The notes under the pieces were generated by a model. It made no database searches and was not told the origin of the DNA. It worked only from the letters and a program-made list of their open reading frames with translations. Both the position numbers and the translations under genes were made by a program. Shown one piece after another: positions 33,872-47,000 of a stretch of 64,000 nt of DNA; the stretch's first letter is position 1; each line of letters opens with the position of its first letter. The DNA comes from Euborellia annulipes (taxonomy: Eukaryota; Arthropoda; Insecta; Dermaptera; Anisolabididae): the NCBI GenBank assembly GCA_023213315.1, contig JAKCPI010010880.1, forward strand, positions 124,001 to 188,000, in the 5' to 3' direction.

Positions 33872-35112
33872 TTAATATGAGGCAGCCAAAGGATGTGGGG
33901 GAGGAGGCGGAGGAGGTGGCGGTGGCTGAGGTGCTCCATGTTGTTGTTGAGGGGCATTTTGTTGAGGTTGTTGATTTTGTTGAGGAGGAGGAGGTGGTGG
34001 TGGTGGCGGTGGTGGAGGTACAACCATACCAGGAGGGGCATTACCAGTCGAAACAGCAACAGCAGCTGCCGCAGCCGCTGCTGCAACAGCTTCACCATGT
34101 TTACGTAAATGGCGTAACATATTACCTTTTTCGATAAAAGTTTTACCGCAATCGGGACATGCATGGGGACGATCGGTTGAATGACTACGCCGATGTGAAA
34201 CGAGGTGACCTTTACACATAAAGTCTTTAGGACATAAATCGCAACGAAATGGACGTTCCGCGGCTGCCCCTTTAGTATGAGAACGTTGATGGAAAAGGAG
34301 GTTGCCTTTTAATCGAAATGATTTGCCACATTCATTACAAGCATAAGGTCGCTCATGTGTATGACATTGCATATGATTCACTAAATGCTCTTTACGTGAA
34401 AATGGTTTAGAACAAACATTACAACAATGGGGGGATTCTGAACTATACTGACGCATATGATTGGTAAGATGTTCTTTTCGTGTAAATGTCTTACTACAAA
34501 ATTCGCAGCGATGCGGTGACTCGCCGGTATGAATGCGTACGTGATTAGTAAGATGCTCTTTCCTGGTGAATGTTTTGCTGCAGTAACTGCACCGATGCGG
34601 TGATTCCCCTGTATGTTGCCGTACATGATTAGTCAAATGCTCTTTGCGCGTGAACGACTTAGTGCAAAATGTGCATTTGTGCGGCGACTCGCCTGTATGT
34701 TGGCGCACATGATTCACTAAATGGTCCTTGCGGGTGAAGGCTTTAGGGCAGTACTGGCATTGAAACGGAGTTTCGCCGGTATGCTGCCGTACATGGTTGA
34801 CCAGATGCTCCTTACGTGTAAACGACTTACTACAATACCCGCATCGGTGTGGCGACTCGCCCGTATGTTGACGTACGTGATTAAGAAGATGTTCTTTTCT
34901 GGTGAAGGTTTTGCTGCAGAAGTCACAGCGATGTGGTGTTGCACCTGTATGCCACATGATGTGGTTAGTGAAGTGCTCTTTTCTCGTGAAGGCTTTCCCA
35001 CACATCTCACAACGGAATGGCGTGTCATTGGTGTGGGAGCGCATGTGATTCGCCAGGTGCTCCTTTCGCGTATACTTCTTACCGCAAACGCTGCACGTGT
35101 GAGGAGTTTCAC
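33872..35112 (-). CDS. crol: crol last exon: fingers 7-18 and C-terminal tail
   Basis: 1241 nt, acceptor GGTGCAG|GTG. Twelve fingers in a row, mostly TRKEHL type with TGESPH linkers, then three unlike fingers (LKGNLLFH, CKGHLVSH, EKGNMLRH). The tail has a nine-alanine run, two proline runs of 13 and 10, a Gln-rich segment, and ends HPLAASY. Residues 540-952. Confidence 0.96.
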
Positions 35113-37643
35113 CTGCACCAACCAAGCATACGTCGAAAATAGTTCGCTTTTAAAATATTATTTAATTAGTTAACACAGTAGAACACGCTTTTTTTTTTTT
35201 AGTTATAGCCCTTAGAGTCTTCTAAGAGAAGATCCTGAAGATAAAAGGTAGAAAAAACTACAAATTTATATTATTTAGATAAAGTCAATACTTAAAATTT
35301 TTTTTTTTTGAAGCACTGCCAAAAAAATGTTGATTAAAAGCTTGTACAAATAATAACAAAATAGATTTACAGAGAGCGATATCAACCAAAAGCATTCAAA
35401 TTAGATTTTCTAATTCAATTTATTTAATTAATGGAACTCTAAGGCCGGCCATTCACGATCGCTCCATCCGTCCAAAATGGAGCGATGTCACTCCAAAAAC
35501 TGACCGTGAGTGGGGAAAACAAATGAATATCGTGTAGTGAATGGATGACATCCATTTGGAGCGATCGTGAATGGCCGGCCTAAGATCTATTGAAATTTCA
35601 AATTTGAAAAAATTGTGAATACTTTTTTATATCACTCAAGGAACCCATTGTTCAAAGAAGAGCATAAGCTAATCCAGAATTATACTACGCATGCGCTTAG
35701 TGAAATCGAATTGAGGAGTTTGAAACTTATTGTTTGGACCAAGCAGTTGCTGTCGCAGATGAAAAAATTTTTTATTTTTAAAGAGGATTTAAAAACGCCT
35801 CGTTTTTCATTTCCTCCCAGACAATGAGCTTCAAAAGCTTACATTTTATGAATAAAATATTTCTTCTAAGCATGCATCGTACAGTTCGGGAAGAGTTCAG
35901 CTACTTGTTGGAACAAACCTAAAAATTGAGATTTTCTTTATAATTAACTTAATAAATTGGCTAATCTTTACTATAAAGTTCGCTCCCACCAGGGAGAGCT
36001 GGCGTGCTTGATTCACGATTCCCTCATTCTCCACTTTGTGATTCGTTCTTTTAATTTAATTTTAAAATCGCCATGAGAATTAGCTCAATTCTATGGATTT
36101 TGTTTTGTTTGCAGAAATAAATATTATTGTTATTCAATATAACTTGGAAACAAAATTGTTTACAATTAGTTATTTCCTTTCTCATTTCCCTCCCTCTCCA
36201 TTAAGCAGAGTTATTGCAGTTTATTTATATATTTTAGAAATTCCTTCTTTTTGCCATTTTGCCCTCCAGTTTCCAAATGTCTGGCATTTTCTTTTTTTTT
36301 TTTTACTGTAAAATCGGTATCATGCTAGGAGTCAGGACATTATGAAGGAATTCCTGGAGAGCATTAGGCAAGTATACCTTCCCTCCGAGGAGAGTCTGGT
36401 AAGGATCTTCTTTTTTTTTTTTTTTTTTCAAAAAAACCTTGTAGGGATCCCGACCTACTTATTTCAGTCCGGTACTGTTAGGTTTTCCTTTAGATTAAAA
36501 AAAGAGATTCGGTAACTTAAAAAAAAAAAAAAATTGCGATTCCCTTTGAGCTCTGCATAGCTTCGAAATGAATGGTTTTTGAACCGAAAAGACACTAGTG
36601 AGAAAACAAATAGTCCGTGCGAAAGAAACGAACGAATGAATCATGAACGAAGAGCTAATCTGAAAAATGTACTAGTTAAGTGTAAGCCAGCGCTCTCTGG
36701 GGGAGCGGACATTATAGTAAAGATTTCCCAAAAAATATTTCATAAAATATAATTTAACTTGGAATTTATAAAATATGTTTATTTTCGAGTGAAAATTTTT
36801 TTATTTTATAAGCGTGCTTTACTGTTAAAATCTATTTTAAATTTTATACGTTAGCAAGAAATGAATTGATAAAATCGCATGGCCACAGAACCCTAGCTCC
36901 GCCACCATTGGTGTTTTTTAAAGAAATACAATTTTATTAAGGCAAAGGAAGGGATAAAAGGGGGAGGGAATATTCTTAAATTTTTTCCTTTGATTACGAA
37001 TTAAATAATTTATAAACTATTATGAAATTTTCTAAAAGGTTTTAAATGATTAAAAATATTAAGTTTAATTAAATTTTAACTGGTAACCGAAGGTTTAGTT
37101 ATTAATGATTTACTGGGTAGATTTAATAATATCACAAATTAATTTTGTTTTAGAATATCTATCTAGTTGTTCATAAAAAAAATAAAAACGGGAAAATTAT
37201 CTATTTGTATGATATGCATCTTGATGATATTTGAAAAATTAAAGAGAAATAAATATTTAGGATTATTTAATGAAATGCAAATATTTTGATTAAAAATCAA
37301 TAAAAATAAGATTTTGTAAATTTCCTCCTCGAAACGAACAAGATAAATATTGCACTCCGTTCATTCTTGATGAAATACAGTATTCTAAAAATGAGTGTAT
37401 CTAAAAAAAGAAATATTTTGGTCTATTCTCTCTGTTCTCGTTCTCTGTTTATGGAACTTGGGTTTTAGGAAAAATGGAAATGACCATCCTTTTTTTACCC
37501 AAATAAATGACAGAGCTGAAGCTATATTTTTCTAAATGGAACAAGAAACAAGATCTTGTTTCTTAACGTGTGCTTGTCGACAAGCACACGTTCACGTTCG
37601 ACTGACAGATTCAATAATTCAGACTCCAATGAATCCAATACTT

Positions 37644-37682
<39 letters not shown>

Positions 37683-39885
37683 GTATATTAACATATACAT
37701 ATAGGTAAGAGTAAGTAAAAAGTAAGATAGAAATGTTCTCTAAAGAAATTAGCATCTTTTCTATTCAATGAACCTACTACTAATCGTAATATTTGCATTT
37801 CTTATTTTTCACTATTTTGAATATAACTAACAGCAATAGATGATAAATCAATAGACATAATTTTTTATAATAATTAAATATTATTGATGCTGGGTAGGCA
37901 GCCAGGATAAATAAAACACAATTTTATTTCAATGTGCTCGTCGTCGTTTCGGGTGCTAATCGCCCCCTTCCTCAGGACTGAGCAGGTGTCAATTGTAACA
38001 ATTAAACCTAATTAAACCTTAATGAAACCTTATTGTTACTATTGAGACCTGCTCAGTCCTGAGGATGGGGGCGATTAGCACCCGAAACGTAGATGAGCAG
38101 ATTGAAATAAAATTGTGTTTTATTTCTAATCCTGGCTGCCTATCCAGCATCAATAATATAGTCTCCAGCCAAAGAAAATAAACCATAAAAATTAAAATTT
38201 ATTTTCAAAGCTCATTTAGAAAGATTTCGATAGCGATTTATTCGAAGACTTCTTCATTCATTATATTCATTGTTGGCAAGAAATTTTATAGACAGGGAAT
38301 TTTCACGATTAACTATAAGACATAAAAGGTCTTTATTTATTTACACGATTGTTTCATGAGTGCTTGATTAAGTAAAGCATTTTATGAGAAAGTCTATTCT
38401 GTAAATTCAAAATTTTATTATGTTACCACCACCAAAAATGACGATCATTAATGATCCCTGAGTAATTTTGATTTGCTAAGTCTTTTGGAAATAAAGTATT
38501 ATTTATAAAAAAATATATGTGTACTGATTTAAATCAATTATAGAATTCGGTAAAAGTTACTATTGATTTTTTTTAATGAAAATGATATCATAAAGAGCAT
38601 AATGTTTGACTCAACTAGATTAGGGTTGGAAAACCCAGAGCATGAGGGAAGAAAGGGCCGAAGGTGGCGGGTGGGCCGGGCGTACCTGTGTGCCACATGA
38701 CGTGGTTCATGAAATGCTCCTTGCGCGTGAACGCCTTGTTGCAAGCGTCGCAGCGGTGCGGCGTCTCACCTGTGTGCTTTCGCACATGATTCACCATGTG
38801 CTCCTTTCGGGTGAAGGCCTTAGCGCAGAACTGGCAGCGATATGGTGTCTCCCCGGTATGGCATCTGGCCGCAAGCGATTTTTCCCCGAAAAAAAAAATC
38901 AGAAAATAAGATTAGTTTTCGGTTTAAATTAACCGTTTTAAAGTCAAACAAATAATAAGATGATATTATTAAAAATTTATAAATAATAAGCATTCATTTT
39001 GGTAATAATCTCTCAGTAAAATTAGATAAAAAAGTATCCTGTTACAGGTCTATTCTCTAAAAACTGACGTTAAAATTTAACATCATAAATTGGGTGTTAA
39101 AAAGTAAAGTAATAACATCAGCGTTATTCTCTAAACCAAGGTAACATTTTACTTTTTAGCACCAGGCGTTAAGATAGCTAGGTTTTCTGCTTGTTCATGT
39201 AGGTAGGCCTATCTGACACACCAGCGTTAAAAAATGCTAAACAACATGTTAGTTTAATCTCAAAGCTGTCAAAATCATAACCTTACTTTAGGTTAAATAC
39301 GCCATTTTTATGCATTAAATACGGCGTTAAAATATTAAACGCACCCCTAGACATGACTTTAATTTTTAACACTATTGACTAAATGTTATCGCTTTGGCGT
39401 TAAATTTTTTTGCTTACGGAATAGTAATTTGAGGCAAGGAGGTGTTAAAATCAATTAACGTTGATTTCAGATGTTAAAAGTTAACGTTTTTGCTTAGAGA
39501 ATGGACCTCTAAGTGTGGTAAATTAATTAAACCAAATGAAAATATCCTCGCTTCTTTTACATATTAAAAAAAAAATTTCTAACATTCAAATTAAGTTAAT
39601 TAATTATTCCTGAGAGATTATCACTGCTTATATTGATATTGTTTCCGAATTTATTTTTGACTCCTTTTATAAAAATACATCTTTTAAGAAATCTAAATAA
39701 AAAGAAATTGTGATGGAAAAAAGGAAGTCTCAGGCAATTTAGAAATAGTTCCAAAAAAATCACTATACATAGAGAAATGTTAAATTGTGATACTAATTTT
39801 TCATTTAAAAAATTGATATAAGATTGTCAAGAATCAACTGGCAGCAACACCAGTTAAGATTGCGAATTGTTTTGGAACTTGAACA

Positions 39886-39916
<31 letters not shown>

Positions 39917-41043
39917 CGCTAATAGTCAAAAATTTGTATATATATAATTTATAAAAGGAATAAATGATAACTAAAAATATTAAGGGTGAAAATATAACGT
40001 TATATGATATACAGAGCCGGCGGGTTATAAAAATTTACTTAGTTATTCATATTCGGAATTTGCATTCAAATTATTCTTTTCTAATCAATTTTTATAAGAC
40101 AATTTCGGAATATTTCTTCTCATTGCAACACTGATATGCATTTCAAACGCGCAGGCTCTGCAGATGTATGATTAGATTCTAGAAGTAGTAAAAAATAAAA
40201 AAATTATTCTCAAGTTGACTTATTCAAATTGTTATGCATTATTTAATTTACTTAATAATATCACATTAAAACATATAAGAGAAAAACAATTTGAGATAAG
40301 GTTTTTTTTATATAAAAATCTTAATTTATGATTTTTCGAATTAAAATTAATTAGTGTTCCTTGGTTAAATGATTCCAATATACCTAAGTATAAATTATAA
40401 AGAAAATACTGTGCCAGCCAAAACCAACTAAATACCCAAGTTAATAGATATCATACCAATCTAGACATAATGTGCTGCAAACTTAATATTAAAAATATTC
40501 AAAAACAATATCAATCAAGATATGGGAGCACATAAAAGTAAGAAAATAAATAATCTAAACATTTGCATTTCTCAAGTTTCATAATTTTATTGTTTTTGAA
40601 ATAAATCAAAATATTTTAGTGGTATGAATTTTGAAAATTTCTGAGACATGAAAAATGCAGAGATTAAATATATATTAACTATTGTAAAAATAATTTGAAC
40701 TTATTTTATTGTTAGACTATATAAAACATAAATGTTCACCATCTCCTATGATAAAAAAGTATAAAAGGTTTGTTTTATCTATTTATTTTCTGTAATATTT
40801 AATAAAATTTCTATTGTTATCTTCTTAAAACAAAATTCAAATAAAATAGTTAAATAAAAGAATCGCTAAAACTCCGATTTTTATTTTATTTTTTACACTG
40901 TGAATCTAGATCAAAGGCGAACCCGGTGAGGGTTCAAACATTCCCCCTCTCCCAAACCAAGATACTTTAAGAAAACTATAAAATAATATTCAGGGTGACT
41001 GCTAATTCATGATACAAACTGTGAGGGCTGGGAGTACAGGACC

Positions 41044-41081
<38 letters not shown>

Positions 41082-44000
41082 TATCGACGCTCTAATTAGA
41101 AAAGTGCCTAACTCCTCTTTTTTTCGAAAATCATTTTTTTCTATTTTCTGTTGAAAAATATTATTCCCCTGAACTGGGAAAGAGCGTAATTCAAATTTTT
41201 CAGTTCGAAAAGTTGCCGCACGAAAAGTGTTTAACAATGGCTCTAACAATGACAATGAAATGTTTTTTGGCTCTCCTGAAAAATAAACAAAAATGGAGTT
41301 AGGCACTTTACTAATTAGAAAGTCGATATATATATATATATATATATATTAGCTAAATATTTTCGAGATCTATATATTTGAATAAGATAATAGTATTCAA
41401 AATACCACGATTCGGACTTAACTAGTCATAGATATATTTAACAAGACTGTGAGTGTTTTTTATTGATGAGGCCAAACATCCCATGGCCCCCGGGAATCGA
41501 ACCCAGGATCTCCGCCTTTCCGAGGCATTCCAGGCCACCGGACCCTTGAGGTCGAGGGTCCGGTGGCCTGGTGCAATGGATAGCACGCCTATGCCCCGGA
41601 AATGGGTTCGATTCCCGGGGGCCATGGGATGTTTGGCCTCATCAATAAAAAAACACTCACAGTCTTGTTAAATATATATATATATTAGGGTGATGACAAA
41701 AAATATTTTCATTATCCTGCCGTGGCTTTCGATGAACTTTTTTTTTTTGTATAGAAATTAAGAATATCTTGATTATTCTTCTTGATTTTGAAAAAAGTTC
41801 CCCCAGGGTTTACTTTAAAAAATCGTATTTAAGAAGCGTATTCTGACATCCGAGATCGCCTTTCTTGTGAGATAACCTGAGATAATCGTTGAAATTTTCG
41901 ATTCTTGACAAATTCCTTTTATGTATTGTATTAATCGTGCCAAATTTTAGAATTTTTGTTTAGTGAATCGATTTAAAGTAAACCATTATACCAAACTGAA
42001 AGAATTGTTTTGGAATTTTTTTTTTTTTTTTTTTTTATTTTCATTTTTTTCGGCATCGAAGGCCATTTGGACCCCGTTTCTATTTATTTCAATTGGATTG
42101 GTAGCTGGTATATATGTCCTGGACTAAAATTACACCAATATTTATAAACCTTCCTATTAGGGTACAAAAAAATTCGTATTTATAAGCCCTGGGGCAACTT
42201 TTTACACACAAATCAAAAATGAATGTTACTTTATGGTTTGATTTGCAAAAGTTCACCCAGCGATATAGCAAGCGTTTTGAAATTCGAAAATGAGTTCTAT
42301 AGTCATCACCCAAATATAAATAGGCCTATATAAAATCTTAAAATTGTCATTAATGTTTGGTTAACAAAGATGTCTTTGGATTCCTCATTAAATAAGGAGG
42401 AAACAAAATGTCATAAGAGATATTGCATTAAAATATGAATAAAATAAAATATGATTATTTATATTAAAATATATATAATAATATATATTTATATTAAAAT
42501 ATTAAAATAAGTGAAACGGTCCGCTAAGAACGGTAGAAAAAGATCCCACAATATTTATTTAGAAAACCGATTTCCTCAGCAAATCTTTTAATATTAAGTG
42601 TAAGTTAATGTGCAATTAAGAGGTTTGTCTCAAGCCTTTCCCCTTTTAGTATACCTGTTTAAAGAGGGATGAAGGGTAATAGGTCATGAGCCTCTTCCCC
42701 TTTATATATATTTCCGAACACGCCTATGATCTAGTCCACCACAAGCGGGCCCGAGACAGAGTCGGAGTCGGGGGGGGGGGGGGGGGGATTGGGAGGGCAA
42801 AACTCCTTAATTGGCCTGACTTTCATAAAAATATCTGTACCTATAATTTGTTTGTCTGATCTCCTGAAAATTTTCAGCGCCAAGTCCAAGATAGGAAAGA
42901 AAAGGCGAGGGTCCTCCGCAGGCGAGCCCGAGACAGAGTAGGGGGGTTCAGGGGGCAAAGCCATGCAACACATACACAGTGTGCAAAACTTATCAACAGG
43001 CCCTCGTAAAGAGGCGTAAATTGAATATATGAGTTATTTCCTAAGTAGTCTGATGAATTCATTTTGAAAGTAATGACGAAATTGGAATTAAGTAATTATA
43101 TTCATTATCAAATATTTTTCTTTGAAATTTCACTAATTTTCGCAAGCCCAAATAAATTAATTACCAGGAGATGGTGAGCATTTGATTTCTGGATGCCCAC
43201 CCACCTGGTATGGTTGTCAAGGTGTTCTTTCCTGACGAATGACTTGCCGCAAACGGCACACGCATACGGCTTGTCAGCTGCGTGACGTTTGGCATGACGT
43301 TCCAGGCTAGCCGCATTTGCGAACACGTGGAAACATACATGGCACGTGAACATAGTGCCACCCAAATGACATTTTCCATGTCTTGCAAGTTCAGCCGCAC
43401 AAGACCAGGCTTTGCCGCAAACCTGTTGAGCAATGTCCACGTGCCAAGATTTGAATGTTTTTTTTTTTTTTTAAGTTGCCAAACTACCACGTCGAGCTAC
43501 AGGCTCGAACACGCATCCCGAAAATTGGCTAATAAACTTAAACCACTTTAAATAAAAAAACAAAAGTGAATTGTTATTAAAAAAAAAAATCAAAAAAGTG
43601 GAATGAGGGCAGCCAGAATGTGAATAAAAAAGATATTTGTTATCAAGTTTTATAAAATGAGTCATGAAATTTCACAACAATTGGTCTTAAGTAAAGATAT
43701 GAGTAATTCTTAGAAACATTGGCAACAAAATGGTTCTTTTTAATTAAAATTCTGGCTGCACACAACCCCCTTTCTTAATAATATGTTAGAAGTTTTAATA
43801 TAGAAAAAAATAATCGTTTTTTCTCATATTTATTTACGAATAAAGGTTTAACATTTTTGTCGCATGAGTCGGGATGCGAACCCGCGACCCTTGGAACAGA
43901 TGACCAGCACGCTAATCTCTACACCAAGGCTCGAGGGTGAAAAATCATCAATGAAATTTAATAAGACTTTTTAAATTTCCAAAATGAGATTTGTTGAAAT

Positions 44001-47000
44001 TTTGATACAAGATAAATAAAACGCAAATTTGGAGCTGTGTTATTTATGTTATTTATGTAATTTATAGATGTAAATTTCATCACCTATTTGTTTTTAAAGA
44101 CAAATTATTTTGAGAATGAAAATTTAATATTCAGAGATTCAGAGATTTCAGAGATTTCTAAAAATAATTAATCTTGAAAAATATGAAAATAATGTAAGTA
44201 ATGAAAATTTTCAACTAGGAACTGCTCCTTAAAATGTAATCTAACATCGACACTAAGAAATTTTCCATAGTATCGCTGATGTAACTGAATCAAATATGAG
44301 AAGAAACGATGAACAATTCAGAATTGCTTTAGTATAAAAAGTGATTCAAGTCAAAAATTCTTCATTTCTTTTTCCAGTGATTTGAAATATTATATGAAAA
44401 TTAAAAAAGTTCGATTAAAATTATATAAAAAGTTTAAATAGAGCTAAAATCTGAAAGTTTATATACCGTATATCTCAGACAAAATGAGAGTATAAATATC
44501 TGAGCGACTAATACCAGGTTTCATTTTTAAATTTAAAAACTTTTAATAATATATGTCTGGGGCAGAAATTTTGATTATAAAAATTCTGATTGATATATTC
44601 AACCTCGGTGGTTATAATTGTTTAATGAAATATTTAATAACTTTATTCAAATCTTTGCTTTTAATTTTGTTCTATCCCCTTGTATTGAGGGAAGATAAAA
44701 TAAGGAAAATTATTATATTATAAAATTAACATAAAGGGCTAAATTTGAATTATGAAACCTTATATTAGGGTTGAAAGAAAAATTTAATTAGAACATAAGC
44801 AATTTTTTTTTGCTTTTGTTGAAAAAAAAAATTCAATAATCTAATTTATAAACAACAATAGCAAAGCAAAAGAATTCTCTTATTTCAACAATTCAATTTA
44901 AATTGTACGTTCCCTAAACTTGTGAATGATGAAGCCATTTAAGGTATGATTTAAAATTTTGATAATTACAAAAAAATTTTTTCCCATATATCAAAGAAAT
45001 AACCAGCCAAAGAAATAAATCACTATCTATTATTTCGTTCAAAGTATATATTTCGATATCTGTGGCATTTCATCTTTAATAATAAAAAGTATACATAAGT
45101 TAAAATTTCTATTTATTATTGTTAATGTTTTATGGCTGTGACGATTTAATCAGGATCCAAAGGAACTTTGAGATTAAATAAAAAAAAATATTTTATTTAA
45201 TTCTTCTTTGCCGACGTTTCGATCATCAATCATCAGGGCAAATATTGTCAATAATATACTGTCTATTAAGACATTAAAATACCTAAGATCGATGTATTAT
45301 TGACAATATTTACCCTGATGAAGGTTGTGATTGACCACCGAAAAGTCGGCGTTAATCTCCTTGAGCTCCTGGTTCTATTTATTATGTTCTTAAACACAAA
45401 AGTTTTACGATTTTTATACAAAACACCCTTTAAAATCGAATATTAATTTTTGAACGGGATGATAAGCAAAGTAATTTCTTTCTTTGGTTGAAAATTTTTT
45501 TTTCCTATATTAAATAGCCTCGGCCTGATCATCATTTGACAAATTATTTGGTTGAATGTTCTTCCAAATAATATTAATCAGCTGAAATAAGAGAATGGAA
45601 ATTTAATTTTTGAAGAGAGTTTTTAAATAAAAATTTTCTAGATTTATAATTAACTTTATCACTTTCTAATACTTTTGTTTGGGTTCCCCCAAGATCCTAA
45701 AGATTGAAAATTTCAATTAAAAAACATAAGTAAAATTGATGAAGTTGATTTTGGAAGAGGGTGTTCTAAATGATTAAATACTAAGGCCCTTCGTCCTTGA
45801 TTAAAACCCGAGAGTCACGCTCTGACCAACTTCCCGTTGGAATTTTGAAACGAAATTTTCCAGTCTTATATTAGTAGAGCTGTGTTTTTCAATCTTTTTG
45901 AATTTACAGGTTGAAAAATTCTGGCGATTCTCTTGGTTCATGACCGACAAAAAGATTGTAAATCAAAAGACTATGTAAGTTATATGATTTTCTCTATTTT
46001 GGTACCTATTTCCCTTCTCTATGAAATTGTGTTTTTTATTATCGTGTAGAACTTTGCCTTTTTCCTTTTGCCGCCTACCCTCCGTGTAGGGCTTCGCCAC
46101 CCCCTAGGGGTCCCGACCCACAGATTGAAAAACACTGTTATAGAGTGACATATCGTTATTAATATTTATATGTATATAGTAGCCTATATATAAAATTGCT
46201 ATTAATTAATCAAAAATCATGAAAATTAATATTTTGTTTCTGATTTTCTCATTTTTCTGAAATTAATATTTATAAACAATATGTATTTAATTTAGTTTAT
46301 GATTATTAAAAAGAAAAAAATTATTAAATTAAAAATAAATCACCAGAATCTCACTAAAATTTACAACGTTGCCAGGTTGTTGATACTTAATTTTAAGTCA
46401 TACTTAAAGTGTGTGGTGCGATTGGGCATAAAATACCTAAGATCGTGTATTATTGACAATATTTACCCTGATGAAGGTTGTGATTGACCACCGAAAAGTC
46501 GGCGTTAATCTCCTTGGCTCCTGGTTCTATTTATTATGTTCTTAAACACAAAAGTTTTACGATTTTTATACAAAACACCCTTTAAAATCGTAATATTAAT
46601 TTTTGAACGGGATGATAAGCAAAGTAATTTCTTTCTTTGGTTGAATTTTTTTTCCTATATTAAATAGTCTCGGCCTGATCATCATTTGACAAATTATTTG
46701 GTTGAATGTTCTTCCAAATAATATTAATCAGCTGAAATAAGAGAATGGAAATTTAATTTTTGAAGAGAGTTTTTAAATAAAAATTTTCTAGATTTATAAT
46801 TAACTTTATCACTTTCTAATCTTTTGTTTGGGTTCCCCCAAGATCCTAAAGATTGAAAATTTCAATTAAAAAACATAAGTAAAATTGATAAAGTTGATTA
46901 TGGAAGAGGGTGTTCTAAATGATTAAATACTAATGCCCTTCTCCTTGATTAAAAACCCGAGAGCTACCCACCTGACAAGTGAATGGCTTGCGTTCAGTAT

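Larger units (their letters stand above)
38865..43204. other. crol intron between fingers 2-4 and fingers 5-6
   Basis: Foldback element, tRNA-like pair and SINE tail as listed; 39520-40990 and 42110-43200 are AT-rich with poly-G runs and no coding signal. Confidence 0.6.

Noticed and set aside
33790..34137. 115-codon plus-strand ORF with Val/Glu/Gly runs
   Set aside because: Antisense reading of crol's Pro/Gln/Ala tail.
34721..35173. 150-codon plus-strand ORF opposite the crol zinc fingers
   Set aside because: Mirror of the repeated finger codons; no independent motif. The minus strand is clearly coding.
41547..41615. Functional tRNA gene
   Set aside because: A- and B-box-like sequences exist, but acceptor ends do not pair and the unit is duplicated with a SINE-like tail.
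43858..43935. Functional tRNA gene on the minus strand
   Set aside because: Good B box but no acceptor stem; a related head fragment recurs at 60372.
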